64,000 bases of DNA from Anomaloglossus baeobatrachus (taxonomy: Eukaryota > Chordata > Amphibia > Anura > Aromobatidae): the NCBI RefSeq assembly GCF_048569485.1, contig NC_134359.1, positions 32,147,996 through 32,211,995 on the forward strand. Direction: 5' to 3'. Made by a program: the position numbers and the translations under genes. The notes below the pieces were generated by a model that had not been told where the DNA came from, ran no database searches, and was given only the letters and a program-made list of their open reading frames with translations. This document shows, piece by piece, positions 43,951-56,100 of the stretch (position 1 is its first letter; each line of letters opens with the position of its first letter).

Positions 43951-44568
43951 TGTCACGGGTGTGTCACATTGACACACATTCATGTGGTTTCCGGCAATAG
44001 AAGGTCACAGCATCTGGCTACGCAAAATGCTCCCTTGCTTTCTATTGTTCCTGCTGATTTTTATCTCTTCCCTTTTAGGACCCAGCAGGAGCTCGCCTTC
44101 CACCCAGCTGCTGATTATTAGTATTCTCCATTGGTTTAAATACTCCCATGTTCCCTGGACTGGTGCTGATGATATTATTCAGTTCATTCAAGCCTTGGTT
44201 GCAAGCAAGTGGCTTGTACTCCTCTGTGATATCATTGCTGAACCTTTGCTGAACTTCTACCTGAGTCATCTGTGGATAAGTGGTTCATGTACTTTCCCCG
44301 TGTGTCCTCCTCGTGTCTTTTTAGTGTTTAGTGGGGGTGACAAAGAGCTCATCCCACCCGATCCCTGTTTAGGGTCCAGAACTAGAGATGCCCAGGGTCA
44401 GGTATCTGGCTTGGCGCATAGGCGAGGAACCTATCTAGGGTGCTGAGGCACACCAGGGACCAGCAGTAGGTTTGGCCAGGGGTCACCATCTCCCCCTTCC
44501 CTTGACTCAGGGTTCCCCTTCCCTTACCTATCACCGTTCGCTTGGTACTCCCCATACCTAGCGTGACA
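43951..44568 (+). mobile_element. Solo LTR, same family as 23754-24391
   Basis: 618 bp from TGTCACGGGTGTG to CCTAGCGTGACA, flanked by CTTTC and ATTTC (4 of 5 bases match). It shares ordered blocks with the minus-strand solo LTR at 23754. The open frames across it are incidental. Confidence 0.7.
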
Positions 44569-44944
44569 ATTTCACCAGTTTGTGCATATTAAACTGGCCA
44601 AATCATGGAATAGTAGCTGCAGAGATGAGTAAAATATAGTTTTTATTTTTTTATTTTTGTTCTCCGTTTTAGAGGTTACAATTTATGTAAAGTTTAACTG
44701 GTTGTTACCAGAGATTTGTCCCTGGGGTTCTATACTTCTTCCTTTGTATGAGGTTTATTAATCATAAGCATCATGGAGAAAGAAATGAATACGCCCTCCA
44801 CGCCTTACTGATCTCTGCAGTTACTGTGTAGAGACATAGCAGAACTGAGTTATACATATTTACAAACACTTCCAGATTTTATCTCACAGCAGTTAGTGTG
44901 GTGGAATGAGAGCTAACAGCACTGTGAGAGGAGAGCTCGAAGTG
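44569..44944. other. No gene recognised
   Basis: AT-rich single-copy-looking sequence leading into a tandem array. Confidence 0.4.
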
Positions 44945-45870
44945 TTTGTGCACAACTCTGGAGTATAATACAGAATGTAATTCAGGATAAGAACAGGATA
45001 AGTAATATAATGTATGTACACAGTGACTGCACCAGCAGAATAGTGAGTGCAGCTCCGGATATAATGCAAGATCTAACTCAGGATCAGTACAGGATCAGTA
45101 ATGTAATGTATGTACAAAGTGACTGCATCAGCAGAATATTGAGTGCAGCTCTGGTGTATAATACAGGATGTAACTCAAGATCAGTACAGGATCAGTAATG
45201 TAATGTATGTACACAGTGAGTGCAGCTCTGGAGTATAATACAGGATGTAATTTGGAATCAGTACAGGATAAGTAATGTATGTACACAGTGAGTGCAGCTC
45301 TGGAGTATAATGCAGGATGTAACTTGAGATCAGTACAGGATAAGTAATGTAATGTGTGTACACAGTGAGTGCAGCTCTGGAGTATAATGCAGGATGTAAC
45401 TTGGGATCAGTACAGGATAAGTAATGTAATGTGTGTACACAGTGACTACTCCAGCAAAATAGTGAGTGCAGCTCTGTAGTATAATACAGGATGTAACTCA
45501 GGATCAGTAATGTAATGTATGTACACGGTGACTGCACCAGCAGAATAGCGAGTGCAGCTCTGGAGTATAATACAGGATGTAACTCAGGATCAGTAATGTA
45601 ATGTATGTACACAGTGACTGCTCCAGCAGAATAGTGAGTGCAGCTCTGGGGTATAATACAGGATGTAACATGGGATCAGTACAGGATAAGTAATGTAATG
45701 TATGTACACAGTGAGTGCATCAGCAGAATAGTGTGTGCAGCTCTGGGGTATAATACAGGAGGTAACACAGGATCAGTACAGGATCAGTAATGCAATGTAT
45801 GTACACAGTGACTGCTCCAGCAGAATAGTGAGTGCAGCTCTGGAGTATAATGCAGTATTTATCTAAGGAT
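44945..45870. repeat. Tandem array with variable unit (about 60-110 bp)
   Basis: Repeats contain GTGAGTGCAGCTCTGGAGTA, TAATACAGGATGTAAC, GGATCAGTACAGGATAAGT and AATGTATGTACACAGTGA. Units differ by presence or absence of CTGCACCAGCAGAATA. About ten copies. Confidence 0.88.
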
Positions 45871-46504
45871 CAGTTTCTGACAACTGCAGAATAGAGATGA
45901 ATAGAGATTGCATATTCACATGATGGTAATCTAGCTTTCCTACTGACAATGTTGCAATATCCAAGTGACCCCATAGTGATGAATCAGCAGTAGACAGAAT
46001 AATGACTGTGCGGCCGGCCTGATAGAAGAAACATTGTGCTGAAGGTCTTGGGGGATAAGTGAGTGGCTGTGCTCTATGATGGGAATTGCCCTAAGGGAAG
46101 GACGTGTCCAGAGTCAGCCCGGAAGCAGCACTACACCTAGATACGGAATATAAACAAACCGAAAATAATAGAAAAAATCTAAAATTGTGCTGGGAAATAA
46201 CGGCCACAAGACAAGTCCCAGCCTGTACAGGAGGGTGATAAATAATGATGGATGCTGCTCTCTGACACTTGCACTTGCTGGTCAGGGGCCCGAAGCGATT
46301 AAAGACTTTAAGGTCACTTATCTAGAAAACAGGCATTGTGGCATTGCTAAAACAAAAACAACTAAAGACATCACATTGCTCGAAATTACAGACAATGCAC
46401 TAAAGAGCAATTAGGAAAGGGCTAAATTGTGTTGGGATTGTCTGCCGTGCAATGGGCTCAGAGGCCATTTGTTAGAATCTCAAAGACAGTGTCAGACTGG
46501 AGTG
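45871..46504. other. Single-copy-looking, possibly conserved non-coding
   Basis: No repeat or coding signature. A stretch near 46290-46440 has AT-rich transcription-factor-like sites such as GCGATTAAAGACTTTAAGGT and GAGCAATTAGGAAAG. Conservation is only suspected. Confidence 0.35.
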
Positions 46505-46945
46505 TCTGGAGTCCACCAGGAGACTAGGCTCTGAAGACTCTCCCAGATAAGGCTCTGAAGACCCCCTCACACATAATGAGACTCTGAAGACCCCCAAGAT
46601 GAGGCTCTTAAGACCCCAAACACAACAAGGCTCTGAATACCCCCCGCGAGGCTCTGAAGACCACACAATGAGGTTCTGAAGACTTCCACGACGAGGCTTT
46701 GAAGACCCCACACACAGAACAAGGCTCTGAATACCTCCCAAGAGGCTCTGAAGACCCCCACAACGAGGCTCTGATGACCCCTTCGAGGCTCTGATCACAC
46801 AACCCTACTACAAAGCTCTGAAGACCCCCCACAAGGCTTTGAAGACATCCCTCAAAATAAGGCTCTGAAGACCCCCACAAGGCTCTGATGACCCCTACGA
46901 GACACCCTGTGAAGACCCCCCCACAAGGCTCTGAAGACACCCCAT
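46505..46945. repeat. Minisatellite with GGCTCTGAAGACCCCC core
   Basis: About 18 irregular copies, 20-35 bp apart, of GAGGCTCTGAAGACCCCC with variable linkers. Open minus-strand frames are artefacts. Confidence 0.88.
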
Positions 46946-46949
46946 AAAA

Positions 46950-47056
46950 TTCAATATTTTATTTAAATTTAATTTATTTTAATTTATTGTATCTAATCTT
47001 TAATTTATTGTAATTTTAATGTATTTTAATTTTATATAATTTAACACAATTATATA

Positions 47057-47095
<39 letters not shown>

Positions 47096-47215
47096 TATAC
47101 TGTATATATACTGTATATGTGTGTATACATTTTTTTATTTATTTATTGAATTTATTTATTAATTTATGAATGTATGTATTGTGCATTTATTATTATTATT
47201 ATTATTATTTATTTT
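46950..47215. repeat. AT-rich simple repeats
   Basis: TTTAATTTATTTTAAT-like repeats, then (TA)n near 47052-47092 and (TTA)n near 47187-47208. Confidence 0.85.
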
Positions 47216-47950
47216 GAGTATTGTTAGAGGGTTTGAAACTGTGATCATCTCATCACTTGTAGTATGTATTGCAATGTTACTCTTTTGGGGAACATAGGAA
47301 AATGACTGCTCTCCTATGAAGCCTATCGGGTTAAGCAGTAACGATTGGTGCTGTTGTTCAAGACAGGTGCCTGCTGTATAGCACAGTTGGCATCTGTCAA
47401 GTATGAAGCTAGCTCAGCTTCTGAGCCCTCACCTCTGGCATAGGACATACTTCCTATGTCAGGTAGGGGGTAATGCAATGAATCTACAGCAAAATTATAT
47501 GGTTAGACAACACATTTATTTGCTGCAACAAATAATCCCAGGAACAACTATGTCAACAGAAAAATAGAAATGGTATAACTTTAAGTAAATATATTTCTGT
47601 ACCAAAAAATGCCACATCCAAGTTCAATGAAAGACTTCTGACTACCTTCAGCCACCACTAGGGGGAGCTTAGTAATAAGTCAGTCTGCAATAAGCTCATG
47701 ACTCCCCCTAGTGGCGGCTGCCAGGATTACAATTCTTGTCTGTTTAAATGGGAAATAAGATTAGACGTTCCAATCCAAATATAGAGAGAGGTAGACATCC
47801 GTTTTAAGGGCTTCTATTTACTGGTGATTTTTTTTATTAATTCTATGTGGAAATGCCCTTACAATGCCTGTATGTGTATTAATACCAGGTGACATAACCC
47901 CCACTTGTCATGTAAATACAGATTATACTTTTTTTTTACTGCTCTATTTA
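47216..47950. other. No gene; inverted CCACTAGGGGGAG pair inside
   Basis: Mostly single-copy-looking. At 47652-47709 GCCACCACTAGGGGGAGC is followed about 40 bases later by its inverse ACTCCCCCTAGTGGCGGC, a pair related to the satellite unit at 51638-54640. Confidence 0.5.
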
Positions 47951-48540
47951 AATGCTTAAATCTTGTATGGAGGAGAATAATTCCAAAATTCAGCCCCAAA
48001 CGGCCATTTATTACGAGCTAAATATATAATGGCGCAGATGTCAACATGTGTACAACCTGTAATTATCCCGAGCACCTTTATAAATGAGCAGCAATGTGTT
48101 TGGGGCTTTATTGCACCGCACTGAGCCATTCCTGGACTGGTGTACGGGAAGATGACTGTTTCCATATGTGACTTTATTGTACAGACTTTACCCGCACAGG
48201 TCCCCAGCCGCCTGCTGTATGGCGAGGGGCCGGCCATCCATACTGGGGGCTAGACATAACATCACGCTCTGCGCCATTAAAACAAAGGAACGTGTCGGCC
48301 TATTTATAAGAATTAACATCGCTCTCGCTTTATTTGTGCACCTGGCTTTCCAATTCAATTCACCTAAAAAGCTACAGAAACGTGTTCAGCTTCTTCCATT
48401 TTTTTTTTTTTTTATCGCGAGTGCATCTGAGTACATTTAATTACTCTGAATTTTATGAATCGTTCGACAATTAGCCACAGGGCAGATTGAAAGTGATAGC
48501 TAATTACTGCAGGTTCACGGATTGACAGGCAGATTACACG
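47951..48540. other. Candidate conserved non-coding block
   Basis: No repeat structure and balanced composition, with clustered factor-like sites: GGCCATTTATTACGAG near 48002, TGTAATTATCC near 48057, GCTAATTACTGCAGG near 48500 and GATTGACAGGCAGATTA near 48521. It resembles developmental enhancers in style only; no alignment was possible. Confidence 0.35.
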
Positions 48541-49488
48541 ATTACATCATGGATTTTTTTTTTATAATACAAAGTTATAAAGTTAGCAAATTGAATTTTT
48601 TTAATTTTCTGCTATTTTCAATATTTTTTATTTAGTATTATTTTTTCATTTTTGCTCATTTCTCTATTACTTTATTATTTGTTGCTCATTTCTCTATTTT
48701 TTATTATTTATTCCTCATTTTCCTTTTTTTTATTTTTGCTCATTTCACTATTTTTTTATTAGTATTATTTTTTGCTAATTCCTCTATTTTTTATTTTTTT
48801 ATTTTTGCTCATTTCACAATTTTTTATTAGTATTATTTTTTATTTTTTGCTCCTTTCCGTGTTTTTTTTATTTTTTTGTTCATTTCTCTATTTTTTATTA
48901 TTTTTTACTTTTTGCTCATTTCCCACTATTTTTAGTATTATTTTTATTTTTTTGCTCATTTTTATATTTTTAAATTTTTTTGTTCATTTCACTATTTATT
49001 TATTTTTTTTTTACTTTTTGATAATTTCACTATTTTTTATTAGTATTATTTATTATTTTTTGCTCATTTCTCTATTTTTTATTATTTTATTTTTTGCTCA
49101 TCTCACTATTTTCTATTTAGTATTATTTTTTATTTTTTGCTCATTTCACCATTTTTTTATTATTTTTATTGTTTGCTCAATTCAATATTTTCTTTTTTTC
49201 TCACTTCACTATTTTTGTTTATTTCACTATTTTTTGCTCATTTCACTCTTTTTATTTTTTTTTTGCTCATTTGACTGTTTTATTATTTTTTTGCTCATTT
49301 CACTATTTTTTTATTATTATTATTATTTAGTTTTTCCTCATTTCACTATTTTTTATTATTTTTTTTATTTTTTGCTCATTTCACTTTTATTGTTTTTTTA
49401 TTATTTTTCCTCATTTCGCTATTTTTTATTTTTGCTCATTTCACTTTTATTGTTTTTTTTAGTATTTTTCCTCATTTCACTATTTTTT
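48541..49488. repeat. T-rich degenerate tandem repeat
   Basis: Copies of TTTTTGCTCATTTCACTATT with variable T and A runs, 25-45 bp apart. The 324-codon phenylalanine-rich plus-strand frame is an artefact of this composition. Confidence 0.9.
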
Positions 49489-49965
49489 AACTACGATTAC
49501 CGAGCGCAAAAGCGTCGGTATCGTATGATCGGAGTAGTGTCGGTCATTTTCATTGTTTTGGCTGCAGCGACAGGTACGATGTTGTTCCTCGTTCCTGCGG
49601 CAGCACACATCGCTGTGTATGAAGTCGCAGGAGCGAGGAACATCTCCTACCTGCGTCCCGGCAGCTATGCGGAAGGAAGGAGGTGGGCGGGATGTTTACG
49701 TCCCACTCATCTCCGACCCTCCGCTTCTATTGGACGCTTGCCGTGAGACATCGCTGTGACGCCACACGACCCGCCCCCTTAGGAAGGAGGCGGTTCGCCG
49801 GCCAGAGCGACGTCGCAGGGCAGGTGAGTGCATGTGAAGCTGCCGTAGCGATAATATTTGCTACGGCAGCTATCACAAGATATCACAGATGCGACGGGGG
49901 CGGGGACTATCGCGCTTGGCATCGCAGCATCGGCTTGCGATGTTGTAGTGTGCAAAGGGCCCCTT
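49489..49965. mobile_element. Harbinger-like MITE, left end missing
   Basis: The right end reads TAGTGTGCAAAGGGCCCCT, whose reverse AGGGGCCCTTTGCACACTA matches the style of the termini at 4285 and 29298. CpG-rich interior with palindromes around GCTGCCGTAGCGATA and its inverse. The left terminus is replaced by the T-rich repeat. Confidence 0.5.
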
Positions 49966-50211
49966 AGAATATTTTAGTCTGGAGTATTCATCTCCTATCC
50001 ATTGATAACTGATTGATGTGGGTATGATCACTTGGATAAATACTGATCGCCAGAATTGGGGAGCATCCAGGCCCCCCATCCCCCCAGATGCAACACTCTG
50101 GCCAGAGGGGGTTTAAATTGAGCGGTTGCAGAATGCACCCTCCTGCTCCATCCACAGTCTATGGCACTGACAGAAGCAGAGTTCAGTGCTTTAGACTTTT
50201 GGATTAAGTAG

Positions 50212-50440
50212 GGTATTATTATAATAATAATAATATAATATTTATTTATATATAGCGCTATTGATTCCACAGCACTTTACATACATTGGCATCACTGTCC
50301 CCATTGGGGCTCACAATCTAAATTCCCTATCTGTATGTCTTTGGAGTGTGGGAGGAAACCAAAGAACCTGGAGGAAACCCACGCAAACACGGGGAGAACA
50401 GACAAACTCCTTGCAGATGGTGTCCTTGGTGGGATTTGAA
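50212..50440 (-). mobile_element. tRNA-derived SINE, 5' truncated by a MITE
   Basis: On the minus strand it matches the SINE at 21044-21340: core with CACACTCCAAAGACATAC and tail with AAAGTGCTGTGGAATC then a TAATAATA run. The tRNA-like head is cut inside its B box (TTCAAATCC) by the TTAA element that begins at 50445. Confidence 0.75.
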
Positions 50441-50444
50441 TTAA

Positions 50445-51316
50445 AGTGAACCTGTCATCAGAAATTTAGCTATAAACCTAAAAGTTCCCCCCTCTGCAGC
50501 TCCTGGGCTGCATTCTAGAAAGCTTCCTATAGTTTTTGTGGCCCCTTTTATTCCAAAATAAATACTTTATAAACTTGTACCTTTTCGTATGCAAATTTCT
50601 TAAATCTTCCATGGGGGCGGGCTGCCTGATGTACGCTGCTGTCCTCCTGCCGATTTACGCCGCCCCCGAACGCTGAATTTCAAACCTCAGGACGCCGCTC
50701 CTGGGCGCCCGTGGTCCCGCGCATGCGCTGTGCTACTGTAGCGGTGCCGTGCACTGTGTGCACGTGTGACCGCTAGTGACGCTTTGCGCGGACATGAGGT
50801 TATGGGCGGCGCTGTGAGTGTCATCAGCAAGTGCCGCCCATAACCTCGTGACCGCACTTTCGCCTATTCCTCCAGCGTTCTGCGCAAACGCTCGCTGGCC
50901 AGATGACCGGACGTCACCTCCTTCCCATCCTGCTCAGCAGCAGGAAATAGATGGGAGGAGCGGACGGAGCAGTCGGTGCCCGCGCAAAGCGTCACCAGCG
51001 GTCACACGTGCACGCAGTGCACGGCACCGCTACAGTAGCACAGCGCATGCGCGGGACCACGGGCGGCGTCCTGAGGTTTGAAATTCAGCGTTCGTGGGCA
51101 GCGTAAATCGGCAGGAGGACAGCAACGTACATCAGGCAGCCCGCCCCCATGGAAGATTTATGAAATTTGCATACGAAAAGGTACAAGTTTATAAAGTATT
51201 TATTTTGGAATAAAAGGGACCACAAAAACTATAGGAAGCTTCCTAGAATGCAGCCCAGGAGCTGCAGAGGGGGAAACTTTTAGGTTTATAGCTAAATTTC
51301 TGATGACAGGTTCCCT
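50445..51316. mobile_element. Large TTAA foldback element, 872 bp
   Basis: Flanked by TTAA (50441-50444 and 51317-51320). The arms of about 350 bp are near-perfect inverted copies, from AGTGAACCTGTCATCAG at left to CTGATGACAGGTTCCCT at right, through GCGCATGCGCTGTGCTACTG and its mirror. The centre (about 50800-50965) is unpaired. piggyBac-type target; non-coding. Confidence 0.85.
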
Positions 51317-51320
51317 TTAA

Positions 51321-51472
51321 GCTTTCGAGCAGGGCCCTCATTCCTACTGTAGCTGTTGAATTATGTACTATTTTGTTTTGTATTTGTCTATACAACCCCC
51401 CAGCGGATTGTAAAGTGCTGCGGAATATGTTGGCGCTATATAAATAACCTTAATTATTATTATTATTATTTA
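51321..51472 (+). mobile_element. SINE/LINE tail fragment (L2-like)
   Basis: Contains GATTGTAAAGTGCTGCGGAA and GGCGCTATATAAATA followed by an ATT run, the L2-like 3' tail also present in the SINEs at 21044 and 50212. Confidence 0.6.
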
Positions 51473-51637
51473 TTCTCCACTATTCTGGCAATTAATGGTG
51501 GAATACCTTTTAATTAGCTAAGTTGTCCCAGACACAAAATAAAGATTAAGAAATGATCCATCAACAACAGTAAACAGATAATAAAATATAAAAAAAAGTG
51601 CTAAAGACCCTCAATTAACTTTACACTAATATAGAAC

Positions 51638-53525
51638 TAAATGAGAATGCAGTCACCACCAAGTGGAGCTCACTGCATATAGATTTATACAATCACCACT
51701 AGAGGGAGCTCACCACACACAGATTTATACAGCCACCACTAGCGGGAGCTCACTACATACAGATTTATACAGCCACCACTAGAGGGAGCTCACTACATAC
51801 AGATTTATACAGCCACCACTAGAGGGAGCTCACTACATACAGATTTATACAGACACCACTAGAGGGAGATCACTACATACAGATTTATACAGCCACCACT
51901 AGAGGGAGATCACTACATACAGATTTATACAGCCACCACTAGAGGGAGCTCACCACACACAGATTTATACAGCCACCACTAGCGGGAGCTCACTACATAC
52001 AGATTTATACAGCCACCACTAGAGGGAGCTCACTACATACAGATTTATACAGCCACCACTAGAGGGAGCTCACTACATACAGATTTATACAGCCACCACT
52101 AGAGGGAGCTCACTACATACAGATTTATACAGCCACCACTAGAGGGAGATCACTACATACAGATTTATACAGCCACCACTAGAGGGAGCTCACTACATAC
52201 AGATTTATACAGCCACCACTAGAGGGAGATCACTACATACAGATTTATACAGCCACCACTAGGGGGAGCTCACTACATACAGATTTATACAGCCACCACT
52301 AGAGGGAGCTCACTACATACAGATTTATACAGCCACCACTAGAGGGAGATCACTACATACAGATTTATACAGCCACCACTAGAGGGAGCTCACTACATAC
52401 AGATTTATACAGCCACCACTAGAGGGAGATCACTACATACAGATCTATACAGCCACCACTAGAGGGAGCTCACTACATACAGATTTATACAGCCACCGCT
52501 AGAGGGAGCTCACTATTTACAGATTTATACAGCCACCGCTAGAGGGAGCTCACTACATACAGATTTATACAGCCACCGCTAGAGGGAGCTCACTGCATAC
52601 AGATTTATATTGCCACCACTAGAGGGCGCTCACTACATACAGATTTATACAGCCACCACTAGAGGGAGCTCACTACATACAGATCTATACAGCCACCACT
52701 AGAGGGAGGTTACTACATACAGATTCATACAGCCACCTCTAGGGGAGCTAACGTCATACAGATTTATACAGCCACCAGTAGACTGAGCTCGCTACATATA
52801 GATTTATTCAGCCACCACTAGGAGCAGCTTACTATATACAGATTTATACAGCCACCACTAGAGGGAGCTCACTATTTACAGATTTATACAGCCACCACTA
52901 GAGGGAGCTCACTATTTACAGATTTATACAGCCACCACCAGAGGGAGCTCACGGCATATAGATTTATACAGCCACCACTAGAGGGAGCTCACGGCATATA
53001 GATTTATACAGCCACCACTAGGGGGAGCTCACTACATACAGATTTATACAGTCACCACTAGAGGGAGCTCACTGCATACAGATTTATACAGTCACCACTA
53101 GAGGGAGCTCACTATTTACAGATTTATACAGCCACCACCAGAGGGAGCTCACGGCATATAGATTTATACACCCACCACTAGAGGGAGCTCACGGCATATA
53201 GATTTATACAGCCACCACTAGGGGGAGCTCACTACATACAGATTTATACAGTCACCATTAGAGGGAGCTCGCTACATACAGATTTATACAGTCACCACTA
53301 GAGGGAGCTCACTGCATACAGATTTATACAGCCACCACTAGAGGGAGCTCACGGCATATAGATTTATACAGCCACCGCTAGAGGGAACTCACTATATACA
53401 GATTTATACAGCCACCGCTAGAAGGAGCTCACTATATACAGATTTATACAGCCACCACTAGAGGGAGCTCACTACATACAGATTTATACAGCCACCAGTA
53501 GATTGAGCTCACTACATATAGATAC
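51638..53525 (+). repeat. 40-bp satellite, type A, about 47 units
   Basis: Unit AGATTTATACAGCCACCACT + AGAGGGAGCTCACTACATAC, exactly 40 bp over long stretches. Each unit has CCACTAGAGGGAGC, one base from the CTCF core CCASYAGRKGGCRS; the unit near 52615 reads CCACTAGAGGGCGC, a full match. Alternating GGAGCT and GGAGAT variants suggest higher-order repeats. Confidence 0.95.
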
Positions 53526-53712
53526 ATATTTGTTGTCCCCCCCATCGCATTGTACATTGTAAGCTCTCACGAGCAGGGTTGTCTTTTTCCATACTACAAT
53601 TATTGTATTTTCTCTAACTGTTATTTGTTTGTATATGAACCTCCTGGATTGTAAAGCGCTGCGGAATATGTTGGTGCTATAGAAATAAAAATGTATTATT
53701 ATTATATTATTA
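53526..53712 (+). mobile_element. SINE/LINE tail fragment inside the satellite
   Basis: Has GTAAGCTCTCACGAGCAGGG, then GATTGTAAAGCGCTGCGGAA and a TATTATTA run: the L2-like tail again. It separates satellite types A and B. Confidence 0.6.
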
Positions 53713-54640
53713 GGTGTATTCAGCCTCCACTAGGGGGAGCTCACTATATACAGATATATGTAGCCACCACTAGGGAGAGCTCACTATATACAGATATATG
53801 TAGCCACCACTAGGGGAGCTCACTATATACAGATATATGTAGCCACCACTAGGGGGAGCTCACTATATACAGATATATGTAGCCACCACTAGGGGGAGCT
53901 CACGATATACAGATATATGTAGCCACCACTAGGGGAGCTCACTATATACAGATATATGTAGCCACCACTATGGGGAGCTCACTATATACAGATATATGTA
54001 GCCACCACTAGGGGGAGCTCACTATATACAGATATATGTAGCTACCACTAGAGGGAGCTCACTACATACAGATTTATACAGCCATCACTAGGGGCAACTC
54101 ACTATATACAGATATATGTAGCCACTACTAGGGGGAGCTAACTATATACAGATATATATAGCCACCACTAGGTGGAGCTCACTATATACAGATATATGTA
54201 GCCACCACTAGGGCAGCTCACTATATACAGATATATGTAGCCACCACTAGGGGGAGCTCACTATATACAGTTATACTGTATATAGCCACCACTAGGTGGA
54301 GCTCACGATATACAGATATATGTAGCCACCACTAGGGGAGCTCACTATATACAGATATATGTAGCCACCACTAGGTGGAGCTCACTATATACAGATATAT
54401 ATAGCCACCACTAGGGGGAGCTCACTATATACAGATATATGTAGCCACCACTAGGGGAAGCTCACTATATACAGATATATATAGCCACCACTAGGGGGAG
54501 CTCACTATATACAGATATATGTAGCCACCACTAGGGGGAGCTCATTATATACAGATATATGTAGCCACCACTAGGGGGAACTCACTATATACAGATATAT
54601 GTAGCCACCACTAGGGGGAGCTTACCGCATACATATTTAT
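53713..54640 (+). repeat. 40-bp satellite, type B, about 23 units
   Basis: Unit AGATATATGTAGCCACCACT + AGGGGGAGCTCACTATATAC, the same 40-bp frame as type A with shifted AT-rich parts. The CCACTAGGGGGAGC core is kept. Confidence 0.93.
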
Positions 54641-56100
54641 ACAAGTCCCTCTGGAGGAGGGCAGTGGCAGCGGTCAGTCCGCAGCCAGCTGAGAATACCA
54701 CCACTTTAGGGGGGACTCCTGGACAATCTAGTTGTCTGAGCAAGTATGTAGTACTGAGATACAGATTTACTGACCTTTTTTTATTTACTGACGTGGGGTA
54801 ACGATGTGTCCCCAGCACTGAATTTACCACTGTCCTGTCCTTTCTGCCGTACTCAATAGAAGTTGTATTTTAAGTTATTTCTCTCCCATTTCTTTTCTGC
54901 AGCTTTCCCCTAGAAACAAAGGCTGGATTTAAAGTATTATCTGTGTCAATGAAAGGGGTAATTTACTGTCCAAACAATGGTGGATGGCTGTGAACAAGGG
55001 CATTCTCAGCCGCACTGTATATCTGGGAGAGGTCCAGCACTCAAACCATCTGGAAAAGGCCATTAACAGTCTGGGCGCTGCCAACGTGTAACCCAATTCT
55101 GTGGCCGCATAAAGGGCGCGCTGCCTTCTACTCCCGCTTTCCTTTTCATTCGCGTTTCAGATCTAGATAAACAGAAAAATAGTTTTCATTTCTCACTTGT
55201 AGAGACTTGTTCAGCTCAAGACACAGAAACCAACCCCGGGTGCCCTGAGAGCGGGGATCAGTTGTAACCTGCAGCCGAGATATCCATATACAGCTACTCG
55301 ATAATCCAATATATTCTGTAATACGGCTCCAGGCAGAAAGAGAGCAAATGCTGACAGTTCTGCTAACGAGTAGTTCTGGAAAAAAAGGAAATTGCATCCA
55401 TTCTGGTAACATTAAACTCATATATGGGGAAATTGCATGAATAGCAATTCCCAGATAAAGCGGCTTCTAAGTAGGGGTGAGCGAATAAATTCCCAAGGCC
55501 CCGGTTCGAGCCCCTGTGAACCACCTCCTCCCTGATGGAATCCCCGGCATCTCTTCTGATTTGTAAGCTGTCATCGTTGCGGCATGACGCACACATGACG
55601 TTGCACTGCGCCTACTGTTCAGAAGAGGAGCAACGGATGCCCACAGGTAGGAGGAGGCTTGTAGGGCTCAGGGACTACTGAACCAGCATCCTATGCACCT
55701 TCCTAATATACATTCATATTAATATTCCCTGAATGAGAATAGTCCTATTCCTACACTCTAACAGGATGTGAAGAGTGTTTATGTGGAAGAATGGGCCAAA
55801 ATCACACCTGAGCAATGCAGGCGACCAGTGTCTCCATACAGGAGGTTAATATTTCTCACAGCTGTTGCATCTATTATAGCAAATTGTCAATAAGCGAAGT
55901 AAATTAGCAGCATAATAATTCCCAGGGTTTGAGTTTGTCACAATGTATCAGTCTGGGGTCCTGACTCTAGCTCACTAACCTGCATAGTTACAATATGTTT
56001 TCTGCAAATAGTTACATTAGTGTGTGCAAGTGTATAGCAGTAGTATATGTGTGGTATATAGTGATATTATTCGTGTACAAGAGATAGCAATATTATACAG
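54641..56100. other. Single-copy-looking sequence
   Basis: No repeat or coding frame supported. 54940-55140 has balanced composition and could be conserved non-coding, but nothing in the sequence proves it. Confidence 0.35.

Noticed and set aside
48772-49746. A 324-codon Phe-rich frame resembling a membrane protein
   Set aside because: A T-rich degenerate repeat; hydrophobicity follows from composition.
51638-54640. A CRISPR-like array
   Set aside because: Units are contiguous 40-bp repeats without unique spacers, in a vertebrate genome.
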